A stretch of 64,000 nucleotides of DNA from assembly GCA_017163975.1 (NCBI GenBank), contig JAFFSR010000031.1, forward strand, positions 1,707,001-1,771,000, written 5' to 3'. Origin of the DNA: Anastatus disparis. Lineage: Eukaryota; Arthropoda; Insecta; Hymenoptera; Eupelmidae. Of the stretch, positions 1 through 12,957 are shown in pieces (positions within the stretch are counted from its first letter, which is position 1; each line of letters begins with the position of its first letter). Below the pieces are notes generated by a model. That model did no database searches, was not told the DNA's origin, and worked only from the letters and a program-made list of their open reading frames with translations. The position numbers were made by a program, and so were the translations under genes.

Positions 1-816
1 AAATCGAGGTTTTATAATTGCACTCTTTATTTTATAATCTAAGAGTACTTTATAAAAAAACACTCTGTACAAATTTTTAACCCGATCGGTCAAGTACGGT
101 ACTCAGGATAGAGCCACAATGTACAAAAATCGCAATTTTGAGCGTATTTTAGGTTATTTTCAAAAACCTCCCCTGAACTCATTAGTTGATCGATTCTAGC
201 TCTGTGGCATGATTCTCTTGTGTGTTACGTCTCCTTTCAGAAAAAAATTAGTTAAGCCCAGAAAAAACAAACGCTACAGCTGTACATTAAAAAATGTGTG
301 GTCCACTTTTATTGATTTTCAAGCATTTAGAGCATATTTCAACAACATATACCTTTCCTTACAGTTAATATTTTCAAATTCTGCGACTCTCATTCTTTTC
401 GTATCGAAAATATCTTTCATTTAAGATCAGTTGAGATCGAATCCGTTGAGTAGAAGCTGACATATGGACTCTAAAACGAGATCACATTTTCAAAAAATCG
501 AATTTTTTACGAAATTGTTCCTCGTCTCAGTGATTTCTATAATAATTTAAAGGCTCCAAACTTTGCAAGAATACTCTTCAAATATATATTTATTAGTATG
601 GAAAACAATTTTTCTGTGTATCCTGCATACTGCAGAGCTGCAGCTCATGAAATTTTTGCTTTTTTTTGCATTTCTCAACGTTTTTTTTCTTGAAATTGCT
701 TTGTATTTTATACACGTTTCCACGATTTTAAAATTATTTTCAATATTATATACAAGTTCAAACCTAAACTTATAAATTAAATTTACTTACTAACACTGAA
801 TACAGGGTGCCGAACC
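1..816 (+). repeat. Left TIR of transposon A
   Basis: It begins AAATCGAGGTTTTATAATT and matches the inverted end at 8371. The match continues to about 816, where both arms contain a segment reading ACTGAATACAGGGTGC. It may extend left of the window. Confidence 0.85.
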
Positions 817-824
817 GTTTCTAT

Positions 825-1040
825 TACAAGTGATGTAATAGGGTATGATTCATATATAGTTACCGCAATCGCCGTTTCCCGAATTTTTAATCTGTATTCA
901 AAAATTTTCCATGTACTCCCTATATTATGCTTTCTATTAGTTAAAATGGAAGGCTGATATATAGAGACATTTATAAAAATTTGGAATTGAAAATTAAACA
1001 TTTAAAAAACTCAAATGTTGGTATTTAAGATTTTCTTAAA
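825..1040 (+). repeat. Dispersed repeat related to the MITE at 14856-15064
   Basis: It shares TGATGTAATA, TAGTTACCG, TATTATGCTTT and ATATAGAGA blocks in the same order with 14856-15064. The outer ends are eroded here. Confidence 0.6.
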
Positions 1041-1596
1041 ATGTTAAAATTCGATAATATCAATTAATCGATACGCCCTGGTTAAAATATTAATAATTTT
1101 TTCCATGAACCAAACAAAAGTTTAAGTATCTACTCTACATTGATAGTATTAATTCTTAATTTATATTGTTTGAAATTTTATATAAAAAATTAAATAACAA
1201 TTGGTAGCATAATGCGATGATAAATACGTATTAAAGAGTAAACACTGAAATTTATTTGTAAAAAAATCGAATACGAATTTACTAAATTCTGAAGTTTTAT
1301 TTTATAAGAATTAGCATTTAGAGATGAAACTCGTCTCAAAGAAGTCGAAATTCCCACCATCCCCACCTTTCAAAGCTTAACTGTATCTAACTTAAGATAA
1401 AAGATTATTTCTAGTGTATGAAGGAAAACATTTTTCCATCATAAGTCAGTATTGCAATTAGATTTATAATTGTCCAGAATCATAAGAGTTTTTGTTTGAA
1501 AATTAACAATGCTGAAGCATTAAATATAATTTATCATTCAGTCGGTACGTATAATAAATAATAAAAATATGCTGTTTAAATAGTATATAAATGAAT
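1041..1596. other. AT-rich noncoding interior of transposon A
   Basis: No credible gene, repeat or RNA seen. It probably contains the 3' untranslated region of the transposase. Confidence 0.5.
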
Positions 1597-1783
1597 TTAG
1601 TTAATGATCTTGACAATATTGCCATTTTCAGCGATAGATGTTTTTTTAAATTCCAATGTAGTTTTATTAATAGGAATGCAGCAGTGGTAGTCTCGAGTTC
1701 CAGAAATATTTTTTGTCTGGTCATATATTTTATTCAACCTCTTTTCTAAAGTTAATATCTGTCCTGAACTAATCCACAAGAAT
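1597..1783 (-). CDS. Transposase A exon 5, C-terminus
   Basis: The exon follows acceptor TTTTAAG (1790-1784) and enters in the phase left by exon 4. It encodes a C-terminal segment with ISGTRDYHCCIPINK and ends at a TAA at 1599-1597. The GTRDYH block resembles the tail of the same protein family. Confidence 0.65.
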
Positions 1784-1877
1784 CTTAAAAAAAATATATA
1801 AAATATTACTGCGAAATATTCAAGATTAAATCATAGAATAAAATAAACAATTATTTAATATTTGTACAAAAGATTAC

Positions 1878-2099
1878 CTTACTCCTTTGGTTTCTTTGAC
1901 TGCAGCATCATACACATCTTGCGAGCTCAAAATTGGATTGTCAGGAGATCTTGTTAAAGCTAATTTCCCAATCAACTTTTTAACGACACCCCCAATCGCA
2001 TCACAAGAACTTTTTCCATGGCTGGATGCAAAAAAATTATATGCGATCAGCTGAATATCGATTTCAGACAGATGTAAGCACATATTCACGAAATTATTT
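1878..2099 (-). CDS. Transposase A exon 4
   Basis: The acceptor is TTTTAG (2105-2100) and the donor AAG|GTAATC (1878/1877). The exon encodes the conserved SSHGKSSCDAIGGVVKK block, matching TGHGKGACDGIGGLVKH in transposase B, then a segment ending AAVKETKGV. An alternative donor GGA|GTAAGG a few bases earlier would not keep frame with exon 5. Confidence 0.75.
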
Positions 2100-2170
2100 C
2101 TAAAATTGGATTTTATGAAATTTTTCAATCATGAATGTAAATATGGTTGAATATATTATAAATGGCTTAC

Positions 2171-2328
2171 TTATTTTTGTATTGATTTGGAGCGCCGTTA
2201 GAAAAATAAATAACTTTTTTTACAAATGGAAAAAGTTGCTTTAGTTGGTCAGTAACTTTTTTTTGAAAAGAGTAAACTACTGAAGCTGTGTGTTTGTTAT
2301 GGTCGCTTAAAATACAAAAGCTGATGAT
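2171..2328 (-). CDS. Transposase A exon 3
   Basis: A short exon between acceptor TTTTAG (2334-2329) and donor AA|GTAAGC (2171/2170). It encodes about 52 residues including SDHNKHTASVVYSF and YFSNGAPNQYKNK. The equivalent stretch in transposase B reads ISDGAASHFKNR, so a presumed catalytic Asp is Asn (AAC) here. Phase 0 on entry and phase 2 on exit agree with both neighbours. Confidence 0.75.
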
Positions 2329-2601
2329 CTAAAAGATAAATTAAGATGATTTTATAATTATTATCAAAATATACTTTTAGAAAAATAATTTTTAAAAACT
2401 AAATAGTAAATATGACACAGAAAAGAATTGAAATTATTAAAAATGGCCAGTGTTTGAAAAAAAAAATCTGAAGAATAAAAATGAAATTTTTCTTTTATAG
2501 ATTTTGAAAGGTACAGATAGTGGATGATATTTTTAAGAAAAAATAAAATAGAAACAACAAACAAGCTTGATTTTTTAAAGTTGTTTAAGAATCAGATATA
2601 C

Positions 2602-3446
2602 CTTTAATTGTTCTTGATCATCTTTGTAATACATCACTATAGGATGCACAGTTGTGTTCATTGTTGTGTTATAAAATGCTTGAGTAGAATTTTGAATTTT
2701 GGTTTTATAATTTTCTGAGAAGTCCATCATTAAAATACATGTATCGCTTTTCAATTGATTTTTACAAATACTAAGAAAATCTTTTTGAACTTGGGCTATA
2801 TAATGATGCTTAGTTAAATCATAAATGTGTTTAGCTAATTCATCTACAAAAAAATTACAAGTTACAACAACTGTTTGCAATGTAACTATATTTGATGTAC
2901 TAGATTCTTTCAACCACATTTTGTACTCAATGGAATCATCACTTCTATTTAAAACATTAGTCTCTATAAATTCAGTTAGAGTTATTTTTCCCGATGTTCT
3001 ACATTTGTTGCAATCATAAAAAATGCAATCAGCGTTACCTACATCACAAACTACTATATTAAGAAGATCTTTATACTTAAAATTTGTATTTAAGGCAAAT
3101 ATCTTGAGTTTGATATTTTCATGTTCAGGACAGGTACAAATATTATGAGTCCCAGGATCACCAGGGGAAACACATTCTTTAGGACGTAAACTTCTGAAAT
3201 AAGTGAAACCAGGATAGTTGCTCAAGTCTGCATTTTCTTCCTTCCACTTTTTGTATAAATCTTTATCACTGTGTATCATTAATCTCTTCTGGCGATATTC
3301 TTTTTCATTAGTTTCAACATTTTTTATAGAAAATGACTGTTTCGTACCTGCAACAACATTACTATTTCTTTCGTCCAAGTAAAAATTAATAATGGATTTA
3401 TCTACATCAATTGAAAATTTTCTTTTTCGTATTTTTGCAGGTAATT
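2602..3446 (-). CDS. Transposase A exon 2: central domain with first acidic motif
   Basis: The acceptor TATAG is at 3451-3447 and the donor AAG|GTAT at 2602/2601. The reading frame is open throughout. Visible motifs are YFRSLRPKEC, then CTCPEHENIKLK, a CNKCR pair, and MMDFSENYKTK near the end, which matches VDFSENW in transposase B. The frame runs on to a stop at 2575 if unspliced, but splicing at 2602 joins the next exon on a complete codon. I infer that the Asp in MMDFSE is the first catalytic acid. Confidence 0.75.
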
Positions 3447-4490
3447 CTATAAAAAAAAGGGCAGTTGAAAAAAAGTAAGCAATAAAAAATTATTTTAAGC
3501 AAAGAAGGTATCCAAAAAATGCTTGTATTAGTATATTACTAGTCAAATAAATTATTTTTTGCACTTACATGATCTTAAATAACAAAAAATTTAAAATTAT
3601 TTTCAAAGTATTTATTACTGTATATTATAAGATATGTAGGTGTTAGGATTTATTTTTTCAAGGTGAAAAAGTGTTTAAGTTAATTAACGTGAATAAAAAT
3701 ATCAACATTTAACTGTGATGAACAATGACACCATAGTAAGATACTATAAATTTTATTAAAAATATGGTTGACAAGATTTTTACAACTGATAAAACAGTAA
3801 TCAATTTAAAAAATATTTTTTATCAAAATTTTATTCTTTAAAATATATAGAATCATGAGGAATAAAGATTGTGGAAGTTAGTTATTAATAATATATGTTA
3901 AATTAACAAACTTGTAAATATTCTTACTGTTAAGGTATATCTAATTGTTATTATTATTATTAAACCAGTACAAAATTACATCAATAAATATTTTGTTGGT
4001 TCAATAAATAAATAAAATATTAATAAAATTTACAATCTAACGATAATGATATTGATTCCTACACCCACATATCTTCAAAAATTTAAAATAGATTATTCTT
4101 CAGAATGCGAATACAAGAAAATAAATAACATGAAATTCAACTTATTAAAACACTCTGTAGATTTTTTATAAATATATGTAAAAGAATCAAAGTATCAAGA
4201 TCAGTTCAATCTGTTGAAGTGGGATGCGTAAAGACCAATATCATAATTAACAAATCTAAGTTGCTATAATTTATTTTTAAAGTTGAAAATAGAAATAAAT
4301 GATTTTAAAAATTACATATTTATTTAACTCATGGTAATCATAATCACAATTGACAATCATGAATAAAATAAAATTTGTTACCTGAAATCTGTACTTTCAT
4401 TCTTCAAAGATATTAATGATTTTAGTTATTTTAATTGAATATTTTATTGAGTTTTAATATGCAAAAAAAATATTTTAATAATTAAATTAC
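3447..4490 (-). other. Intron 1 of transposase A
   Basis: The stretch runs from GTAATT (4490) to TATAG (3447) on the minus strand. It is very AT-rich, with short imperfect repeats and no coding potential. It is by far the longest intron of the gene. Confidence 0.6.
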
Positions 4491-5436
4491 CACCAGTCTC
4501 TCTTAAATATGAAAGTTTCTTGAACATGTATTTGCTGCAATTAAAATATTGTTTAATTCTTGTTAAAGTCCAATCACTAGGTAAACATTATAGAATATTA
4601 ATTTTTTCATCCACTCGTAAAGCTTTTTTAAACATGTCTTGCATATGAATCATTATTGTTTTAAAATTATTACTATTTTCCACAATAGTACTTCTGTTTT
4701 CAGTTAATGTACTGTTAAGATTAACTTCATACGTATTTTCAACTTTTTTTATGACTTGAAGATGTATATTATTGGCCAATTTTTCAGCTTCATGTTCATT
4801 GCCTTTGATAACTCTTTTTAATAGAGGCATGTCTAAGACATTCAAAATATCACCGAGTCTTTTACATGACTGGCTTCCAGTCGTATATACTGATTCACTT
4901 GATTGTGACGATGAAGTATTTTCGTCAATGCTAGAACAATTACTATCTTGGGACTCAACTTTTGTAGGATTTAATAAACGTTTTGGTCTAGATAATTGTT
5001 GTTGTGAAATTGCGGATCCTGCTACTTCATCAGTATTACATGTACTTTCAAAATTTTTTAGTTCAGCCATAATGTTTTTCATACAGTTTACACATACTTT
5101 TTCACCTGGGACCAATTTAAGACTTGAATATTCCATGAACTTTTCACACAATTCCAACTTTAGTATTCTCAAATTATTTTTAATAATAGATGAATGATTG
5201 TGATATGGATCACAACACTTCAAACGATAAGAAGAAAAATGTTCAAGATACATAAATTTATGATGTTCACATATTGTCATTGATTTTGTCAGAAGTTTGT
5301 CTTGCAATCTTAACTTTAATAATTTCCAATTACTATTATCTAATTCCTGCAATGGCATCACTGCTTCAACGCGAGTGTAACATTTTTTATTACAGTCATT
5401 TTTCATTATTTTCCCAATGTCACAATTAATATTCAT
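4491..5436 (-). pseudogene. Transposase A exon 1: zinc-binding N-terminus, premature stop
   Basis: The first ATG in frame is at 5436-5434; the frame is open a little further upstream but without an ATG. The segment holds Cys/His clusters (CEHHKFMYLE, CCDPYHNH, CVNCMKN) that look like a DNA-binding zinc region, followed by a Ser/Thr-rich linker. The frame stops at TAA 4590-4588. Beyond it the same frame stays open and reads a plausible continuation (SDWTLTRIKQYFN, KLSYLRETG) to a GT donor at 4490-4489 that leaves one base over, exactly what exon 2 needs. The stop therefore looks like a point mutation inside a longer exon. Confidence 0.75.
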
Positions 5437-5659
5437 CGTTCTCAAAGTTATTTTTATAAACACATTAGCCTAAATAATGCATGTATGACTAAAAAGATTT
5501 GCTATATTTCTGAATAATATTTATATTAAGTTTATACAATACGATTCTTCTATGTTATAAACATGAATGCAAAGCTAGAATAAATATTATTATATCATTT
5601 TATATCATAAATTATATAAATATTTAGCTAGTGTTGGGAACATAATAAATAAACAGGTT

Positions 5660-6320
5660 TAAGAACCATATCCTCTAGCTCTAAAACTAAAATTTAAAGT
5701 CGAGACTCAATCCTAAATACTCAGGGTGGAATTCATAGTCGTTACTCATTTCTCAGTTCTCAAATATTCTATCCTTGTTTTTCTTATTCTATTTTAATAA
5801 AAGGAACAAGGATAGAATACTTGAGAATTAAAAAAATGAAAAATGACTATAAATTTCAGCCTGAGCAGCGATGCCGAGAGTGGCAGAGTCAGAGAGGGAA
5901 ATTCAAAAATTTATAAAAAAAAAGTATTGAAATAAATACTTTTTAGAATTTGATGATTAGTAAATAATTCTAAAAAACAAAGTTACTATAGCAAAATTAA
6001 TTTTTTTTTATTATTGACATTTTTTTTTAATTTAAAAAATTTAGTTAAATTCAAAAAAATGTAAAAAATTGAAAAAAAATTATTTTGTTATAGTAACTTT
6101 GTTTTTTAGAATTATTTATTAATTATCAAATTTTGAAAACTATTTATTTCAATACTTTTTTCTTATACATTTTTAAATTTCCCTCTCTGACTCTGCCACT
6201 TTCGGCATCGCTGAGCCTGAGTCTCGATTCTAAATTCAAGCCTACGGAAGATTTCTGATTGGTCGATACAGCTTACTCACGCATTCTCTCCCGTGACAGA
6301 GTTAGAGGATACGGCCCCAG
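5660..6320. mobile_element. Nested palindromic elements inside transposon A
   Basis: An outer inverted repeat pairs CATATCCTCTAGCTC with the region of GTTAGAGGATACGG. Inside it lie a palindrome at about 5729-5862 (GGAATTCATAGTCGTTACTC arm) and another at 5866-6216 (CAGCGATGCCGAGAGTGGCA arm, spacer poly-A/T). At least two insertion events are needed. No coding capacity. Confidence 0.65.
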
Positions 6321-6566
6321 GAAGTTTGCAACCACAATTATTACCTTTTAGTTAACATATAAAAATCGTTACCTAATCGATTGTGCGAAGTCTAATCAAT
6401 ATATTATTTTAATAACAATCATTTACGCGAGTGTGTAACTAACTTAACTAAAAATATCAGTGCGCATATGCATCAAAAGCATATCATACGGCATTGTGAC
6501 GATTCGTCAATATAGGATACATAATTGCGCCATAGTCAATATCTACATGAATCACTGATAGATTAA

Positions 6567-6778
6567 GGCCCGAATTCATAGTCGTGTCTTGAATATTGAG
6601 TATGACTTGAAACTTGAGTATCGTTACTTGAGTATCAGCTGTTACTTCAATTAACCTCTTCTTTATTACTAAATATGCTACATGAAGAGGTTAATTGAAG
6701 TAACAGTTGATACTCAAGTAACGATGCTCAAGTTTCAAGTCATACTCAATACTCAGGACATGACTATGAATTCGGGCC
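6567..6778. mobile_element. Hairpin MITE, TAA target duplication
   Basis: A nearly perfect 212-bp inverted repeat beginning GGCCCGAATTCATAGTC and ending with its complement. It is flanked by TAA (6564-6566 and 6779-6781). A 3-bp TAA target suggests a Harbinger-type origin; this is inference from TSD alone. Confidence 0.75.
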
Positions 6779-7271
6779 TAAGGCCTCAATATTAATAAGG
6801 AACATAAAACACGGGCTTTATAAATTGAGTGATCGATTTATAAATTTAGTGAGAAAAATACGTCATGTACATTAGCACTATATCTATATATATCAAGATT
6901 GTATTAACTATAACTTTTGCAATTCATAATGTTTTAAAAAACGAAAAAATACGTGTCTTTAATTTTTTCGTATTCTCCCTGACGGATGAAATACATTTTT
7001 TCATGCAAGGTCCCAATTGCGCACCATTGGATTTTTGTATAAAAAATACCGTCAAGAGAGACTAAGGAGGGGGGAATTTTTTCCAGTGTAAAGACGTTGA
7101 AATATTGGAAAACTACTGCTTACCATTTGTAATTTTTCTATTGATTATTTATATGATTCAATAATACTATTGGCGTGAAATAGATATTTTATTGTCTAGT
7201 TGATAGAAAAAAAATTAAAAGCAGAGTATTAATTAATTCAAAACATTAAAATTTAGCTTTTTTAATCAAAA

Positions 7272-8371
7272 TGTTCTGCACCCTGTATTCAGTATTACTA
7301 AGTAAATTGAAATTATAAGTTTAGGTTTGAACTTGTATATAATATTGAAAATAATTTTAAAATCGTGGAAACGTGTATAAAATACAAAGCAATTTCAAGA
7401 AAAAAAAAACGTTGAAAAATGCAAAAAAAAGCAAAAATTTCATGAGCTGCAGCTCTGCAGTATGCACGATACACAGAAAAATTGTTTTCCATACACTGAA
7501 AAATAAGTGGGAAAGAAGCACTACCATCGGTAACGAAACTATACCTTTCGTTCGGGCACAGAGTGCCACTGCGGGAACAGTGGTGCCCTGTGACGAGAGT
7601 ACCGCATGACGCCAAACGAAACCCACGAGTGGGAATACATATGCACAACAAAAGAGCGTCAGCTTCGACAGTGGGGCGTCACGTTCCCCACGAGAGAAAG
7701 CATTAGCATTCTTACGGTTTCGTGGAGCAGAAGTACTTCGAGGGACTCGTGGACTACCACTTATTTTTCAGTGTACTAATAAATATATACTTCAAGAGTA
7801 TTCTTGCAAAGTTTGGAGCTTTTAAATTATTATAGAAATCACTGAGACGAGGAACAATTTCGTAAAAAATTCGATTTTTTGAAAATGTGATCTCGTTTTA
7901 GAGTCCATATGTCAGCTTCTACTCAACGGATTCGATCTCAACTGATCTTAAATGAAAGATATTTTCGATACGAAAAGAATGAGAGTCGCAGAGTTTGAAA
8001 ATATTAACTGTAAGGGAAGTTATATGTTGTTGAAATATGCTCCAAATGCTTGAAAATCAATAAAAGCGGACCACACATATTTTAATGTACAGCTGTAGCG
8101 TTTGTTTTTTCTGGGCTTGACTAATTTTTTTCTGAAAGGAGACGTAACACACAAGAGAATCATGCCACAGAGCTGAAATCGATCAACTAATGAGCTCAGG
8201 GGAGGTATTTGAAAATAACCTAAAATACGCTCAAAATTGCGTTTTTTGTACATTGTGGCTCTATCCTGAGTACCGTACTTGACCGATCGGGTTAAAAATT
8301 TGTACAGAGTGTTTTTTTATAAAGTACTCTTAGATTATAAAATAAAAAGTGCAATTATAAAACCTCGATTT
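7272..8371 (-). repeat. Right TIR of transposon A
   Basis: Inverted copy of 1-816, interrupted at 7494-7773 by a MITE flanked by TA. Open frames read here on either strand are TIR sequence and do not look like genes. Confidence 0.85.
7494..7773. mobile_element. MITE with CACTGAAAAATAAGTGG ends, TA duplication
   Basis: Both ends read CACTGAAAAATAAGTGG inward, with TA on each side (7492-7493, 7774-7775). The uninterrupted version of the host sequence exists in the left TIR of transposon A (around 590-605), which proves the insertion. It is GC-richer than its surroundings. The TA target fits Tc1/mariner-type mobilisation. Confidence 0.85.
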
Positions 8372-8635
8372 TTAATTTTGGCCTACTTTTGCTGATTTGT
8401 CTCATATATATATATATATACTTAATTTGCATACTCATATGCAAATAAGAATGATCAAGATTTAAAAGATTACATGTAATAAACTTGTTGCATTTAAAAT
8501 AAATTTAAATTTATAAAAATCAATAATTATCGGGAATTAATAATATTAAAATGATAAAAAAGTATTAGGAGAGCAGAAGGCAAAAGAAAGTATAACATTA
8601 ACTTAACATTAAGTTAGATAGACAGTAGAGTTTCT
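8372..8635. other. AT-rich spacer
   Basis: Only a short TA microsatellite at 8407-8420 stands out; no gene seen. Confidence 0.5.
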
Positions 8636-9645
<1,010 letters not shown>

Positions 9646-10030
9646 CGGTAGGCCGGAGTAGAACCTGATACCGACCGAGTAACAATTGAATTGTTTGTTA
9701 TTTACTCAAGTTTTAAACGGTGTATCTTCAAATTAAAGGTCGAGCGCAATAGATATTATTATTATGAACATCTATGCACAAGAATAAAAATATCTACCGG
9801 TTTGTTTTTGAAAAAAGTAAGTAACGCGAAAATATTATAAACATAAACTTTTACTTTGGCGTTACTTACTTTTCTCAAAAACAAACCGGTAGATATTTTT
9901 TTTCTTGTACATAGATGTTCATAATAATAATATCTATTGCGCTCGACCTTTAATTTGAAGATGCATCGATTAAAACTTGAGTAAATAACAATAATACCAA
10001 TTAGACAAGGACAGCGAATCCGGCCTGCTC
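9646..10030. mobile_element. TTAA MITE, family M1, copy 1
   Basis: A palindromic 385-bp element flanked by TTAA (9642-9645, 10031-10034). The left end is CGGTAGGCCGGAGTAG and the inverted right end GAGCAGGCCGGATTCGC followed by TGTCCTTGTCTAAT. Other copies lie at 45909-46294 and 50325-50709. Confidence 0.85.
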
Positions 10031-10034
10031 TTAA

Positions 10035-10863
10035 TACATTCCTTTTATGGAAATTCAGCAATAGAATGGAAAGACAGTTTATTTTTTTATCTTCTCATAG
10101 TAAAATATAATCAAACTTTGACAACAAATTTAACATAATAAAATAATTGTACTTTCAATGATTTGTATCATATTTAATACAAATTATAGAGTGATATTAC
10201 AGAATATTATTTTTTTCCGCATTCATAATAAATGTTTTGCAAATAATAAGTAAATTTTCTTTTGAAATGTTTACTTTTTTAGGGGGAATTCTACTTCTAT
10301 CTAGACAGTTCATACATATAAATGCATAATTATAGACATAATCAGAAACATTTATTCATATTTTATATATTGTCCTATCTTTATAATTGACTATTAAAAA
10401 AATTTAATATCTAATAAATAATTTTTTAAAATTGTATTTCATAAAATTTATGTTCAAACGATATTAAAAAAAATATTTTTATATCGGGTAATTATAATTT
10501 TTCAAATGAGGTAATTTGATATTTTTTAAAAATCAATGTTTCTCTTATTAAAAATATTATTGCTCCAATGAAATGAATTGCTAACAATTTTTATATAAAT
10601 CACAATTCATTTAAATATAAATACGTGTACAAATGAAAATGTAATTAAGGTTAAATGTATGTTATTTATAAAAAATTGTTAACAAGTAACTTTTTAAATA
10701 ATATATTTTCATGAAAACTAATTTAAATACCTCATTCTCTGAATGATAATTGAATACAATTTTAATTTAATAAATTTAGTTATACAATTATAAATATATA
10801 ATATTTATATAACTGTTCATCAAATAAAATTATTATTTTTTTAATATATATATATTAAAAAAA
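10035..10863. other. AT-rich noncoding
   Basis: No gene or clear repeat seen apart from a short TA tract near 10845. Confidence 0.45.
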
Positions 10864-12808
10864 ACGCTGCCAAGTGCTTTGGCGGAATGCTTTCTCATAG
10901 AGCTCTTTGAGTTTCATTATTTTTTTTATATTTATTTAAATGTGATTTCAATATAAAAAAATTGTCTAACATTAATATTTATTAATAAATTTGTACTTTA
11001 AAAGAACGATGACAACGAAATTCATTCTTCTTCTTCAAATATTTTTTCCATTTATTAAAAAACAATTTAATTTATAATATTTAATAATGATTATATTTAA
11101 ATACTTAATTGAATGTAATAATACAAGTCAACATCTAAATCAGTAGTACTATTATAAATTTTCAAGAGTAACTCAGAAAACAAAAGAAGTGATCAAAAAG
11201 CTACGCTAATAAAATTATTTATTTAAAACTTGGTTTATAAAGACAGTAGCAAATAACTTGTATACAAATTTTAGAGCAATTCTATCAAGTTCTTTACGTA
11301 AAATGGAAAAATACTGAAATATGAAAATTTTCTAAAAAGAAAACTACGCTAAAAAGATCGGTTTATAAAAGTTATCCTTCTTTTGGCAGATGCAAATTAT
11401 TCCCATGGAAATCTCAAAGCAAACTCATCAATTAACTTACGTAAAATACAAAAAAAAATATTAAAAATCGAAAATTTTTTCAAATTCTTAAAATGGCTCT
11501 ATAATAAAAAAAATACACTATGAATACAAATTTTCTATAGCTTCCCGCCTAGTTATACAAAAACATAGATGGTATACAAAATTTGAAGCAAATCCATCGA
11601 GTAATTTTCGAGATCTAACTGGTTAAATAAATAACATTTTCTTTTCAAAATTTCTTTTTCAAAATTTTAAAAATGCTCTAAAATTAAAACTACGCTATGA
11701 AAATCAATTTTTGAAAATTTCCCTTCTTTTGGCAGTCGCAAATAATTTCTCTGTAATTTTTAGAACAAATCCATCGAGTACTTTACGTAGAATATAAAAA
11801 AATAAGAAAAGAAGAATCGAAATTTTTTTTTAAATCTTTAAAATTCTCTAAAATTGTAACCACGCTAAGAAAATTAGTTTCCAAAAGCTTATTTTTTTCA
11901 GACAATAGCGAATTAATTGTATGAAAATTTTGAAGAAAATTTATAGTATGGCTAACGCAAAAAAGAAAATAAATGAAAAATAAAAATTTTTTAGAAAATT
12001 TTCAAAGTGCTCTAAAATTAAAACTGCACTGAGAAAATTAGTTTTCCAAAGCTTGTTTTCTTCAGATAGTAGCGAATTAATTGCATAAAAATTTTGGAGC
12101 AAATCAATCGAATGGTTTTCGTAAAATAGAAAAAAATTAAAAATAAAAATTTTTTAAAAAATTTTAAAAATGCTCTAAAATTAAAAGTGCGCTAAGAAAA
12201 TTAGTTTACAAAATTTTAAATACTTTTGGCAGTCGAAATAAAGTTCCATACAAATTTTCGAACAAATTCTTCGAGTACTTTACGTAAAATACAAAAAAAA
12301 TGAAAAATCGAAATTTTTTAAAAATTCTTAAAATGATTCTAAAAAAAAAACTGCGCTAAGAAAACCAATTCCCAATAGCTTCCGCACCAGTTCATCAAAA
12401 AATTGAATTGTATGGAAAATTTGAAGTAAATCCATCGAGTAGTTTTTAAGATTTTATTGGCTTAATAAATAGAAACATTTTTTTCAAAAATTTCAAAATG
12501 CTCTAAAATTAAAACTGAGCTAAGAAAATCAGTTTTTAAAAATTTATTTTATTCGGGCAATCAGAAATAAATTCCATGCAAATTTTGAAGCAAATTCATC
12601 GAGTAGTAAACAAAAAAAAAAACAAAAAACGAAAAATCGAATTTTTTTTTTTTTTTTTAAAAAACTTTAAAATGAAAACTACGCTGGAAGAACCAAATTA
12701 TCAATAGCTTCCCAGCAAGTTAGTCACAAAACTAAATTCCATGCAAAATTAGAAGCAAATCCATCGAGTAGTTCTCGAGATACAGTTTACTAACTGAATT
12801 CATACATC

Positions 12809-12840
<32 letters not shown>

Positions 12841-12957
12841 TACAGACATTTTCTGGAAACCACTTTTTTCGACTCACCGAGTTCAAATATGTACAAATTA
12901 ATGAAAAAATAGAAAAAAATTTTTTTTATCGATACAATGCTTTCTCTATGAGAAAGC
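10864..12957 (+). mobile_element. Helentron-like nonautonomous element, copy 1
   Basis: It starts ACGCTGCCAAGTGCTTTGG, then GCTTTCTCATAG, and ends with the hairpin GCTTTCTC-TAT-GAGAAAGC. Between them are about ten degenerate units of 160-180 bp, each with a GCTCTAAAATTAAAACT..CGCTAAG core (for example near 11668, 12005, 12168 and 12488), then a CA microsatellite at 12809-12834. Short sub-terminal inverted repeats, a tandem-repeat core, a microsatellite and a 3' hairpin are what known DINE-1/Helentron-type elements look like. No coding capacity. The second copy is at 46578-47922. Confidence 0.6.

Larger units (their letters stand above)
1597..5436 (-). pseudogene. Transposase of transposon A, five exons, one nonsense codon
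   Basis: Five minus-strand exons join in a consistent frame: 5436-4491, 3446-2602, 2328-2171, 2099-1878 and 1783-1597. All four introns run GT..AG and the phases (1,0,2,2) match on both sides. The product would be about 785 residues. It has an N-terminal Cys/His-rich region (CEHH, CCDP, CVNC), a middle segment with LRPK and CTCPEH, and an RNase H-like region with an MMDFSENY motif and HGKSSCDAIGG. Two defects are visible: an in-frame TAA at 4588-4590, and Asn where relative B has Asp in the motif S-D-G-A (here S-N-G-A). The family is, to my knowledge, an uncharacterised transposase-like protein; catalytic roles are inferred from the two relatives only. Confidence 0.8.
1..8371 (-). mobile_element. 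DNA transposon A, long-TIR, with spliced transposase
   Basis: The first 816 bases reappear inverted at 7272-8371; once a 280-bp MITE plus its TA duplication is removed from the right arm, both arms are the same length. The last shared bases are positions 1 and 8371, so the true left end and the target duplication may lie outside the window. A multi-exon minus-strand transposase lies between the arms (5436 to 1597). The rest of the interior is AT-rich noncoding DNA with nested palindromes at 5660-6320 and 6567-6778. I do not assign a named superfamily. The transposase is related to that of transposon B at 42884-45572. Confidence 0.85.

Noticed and set aside
7313..7651. Open frames in the right TIR of transposon A
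   Set aside because: They cross the border of a MITE insertion and have no counterpart in the left TIR.
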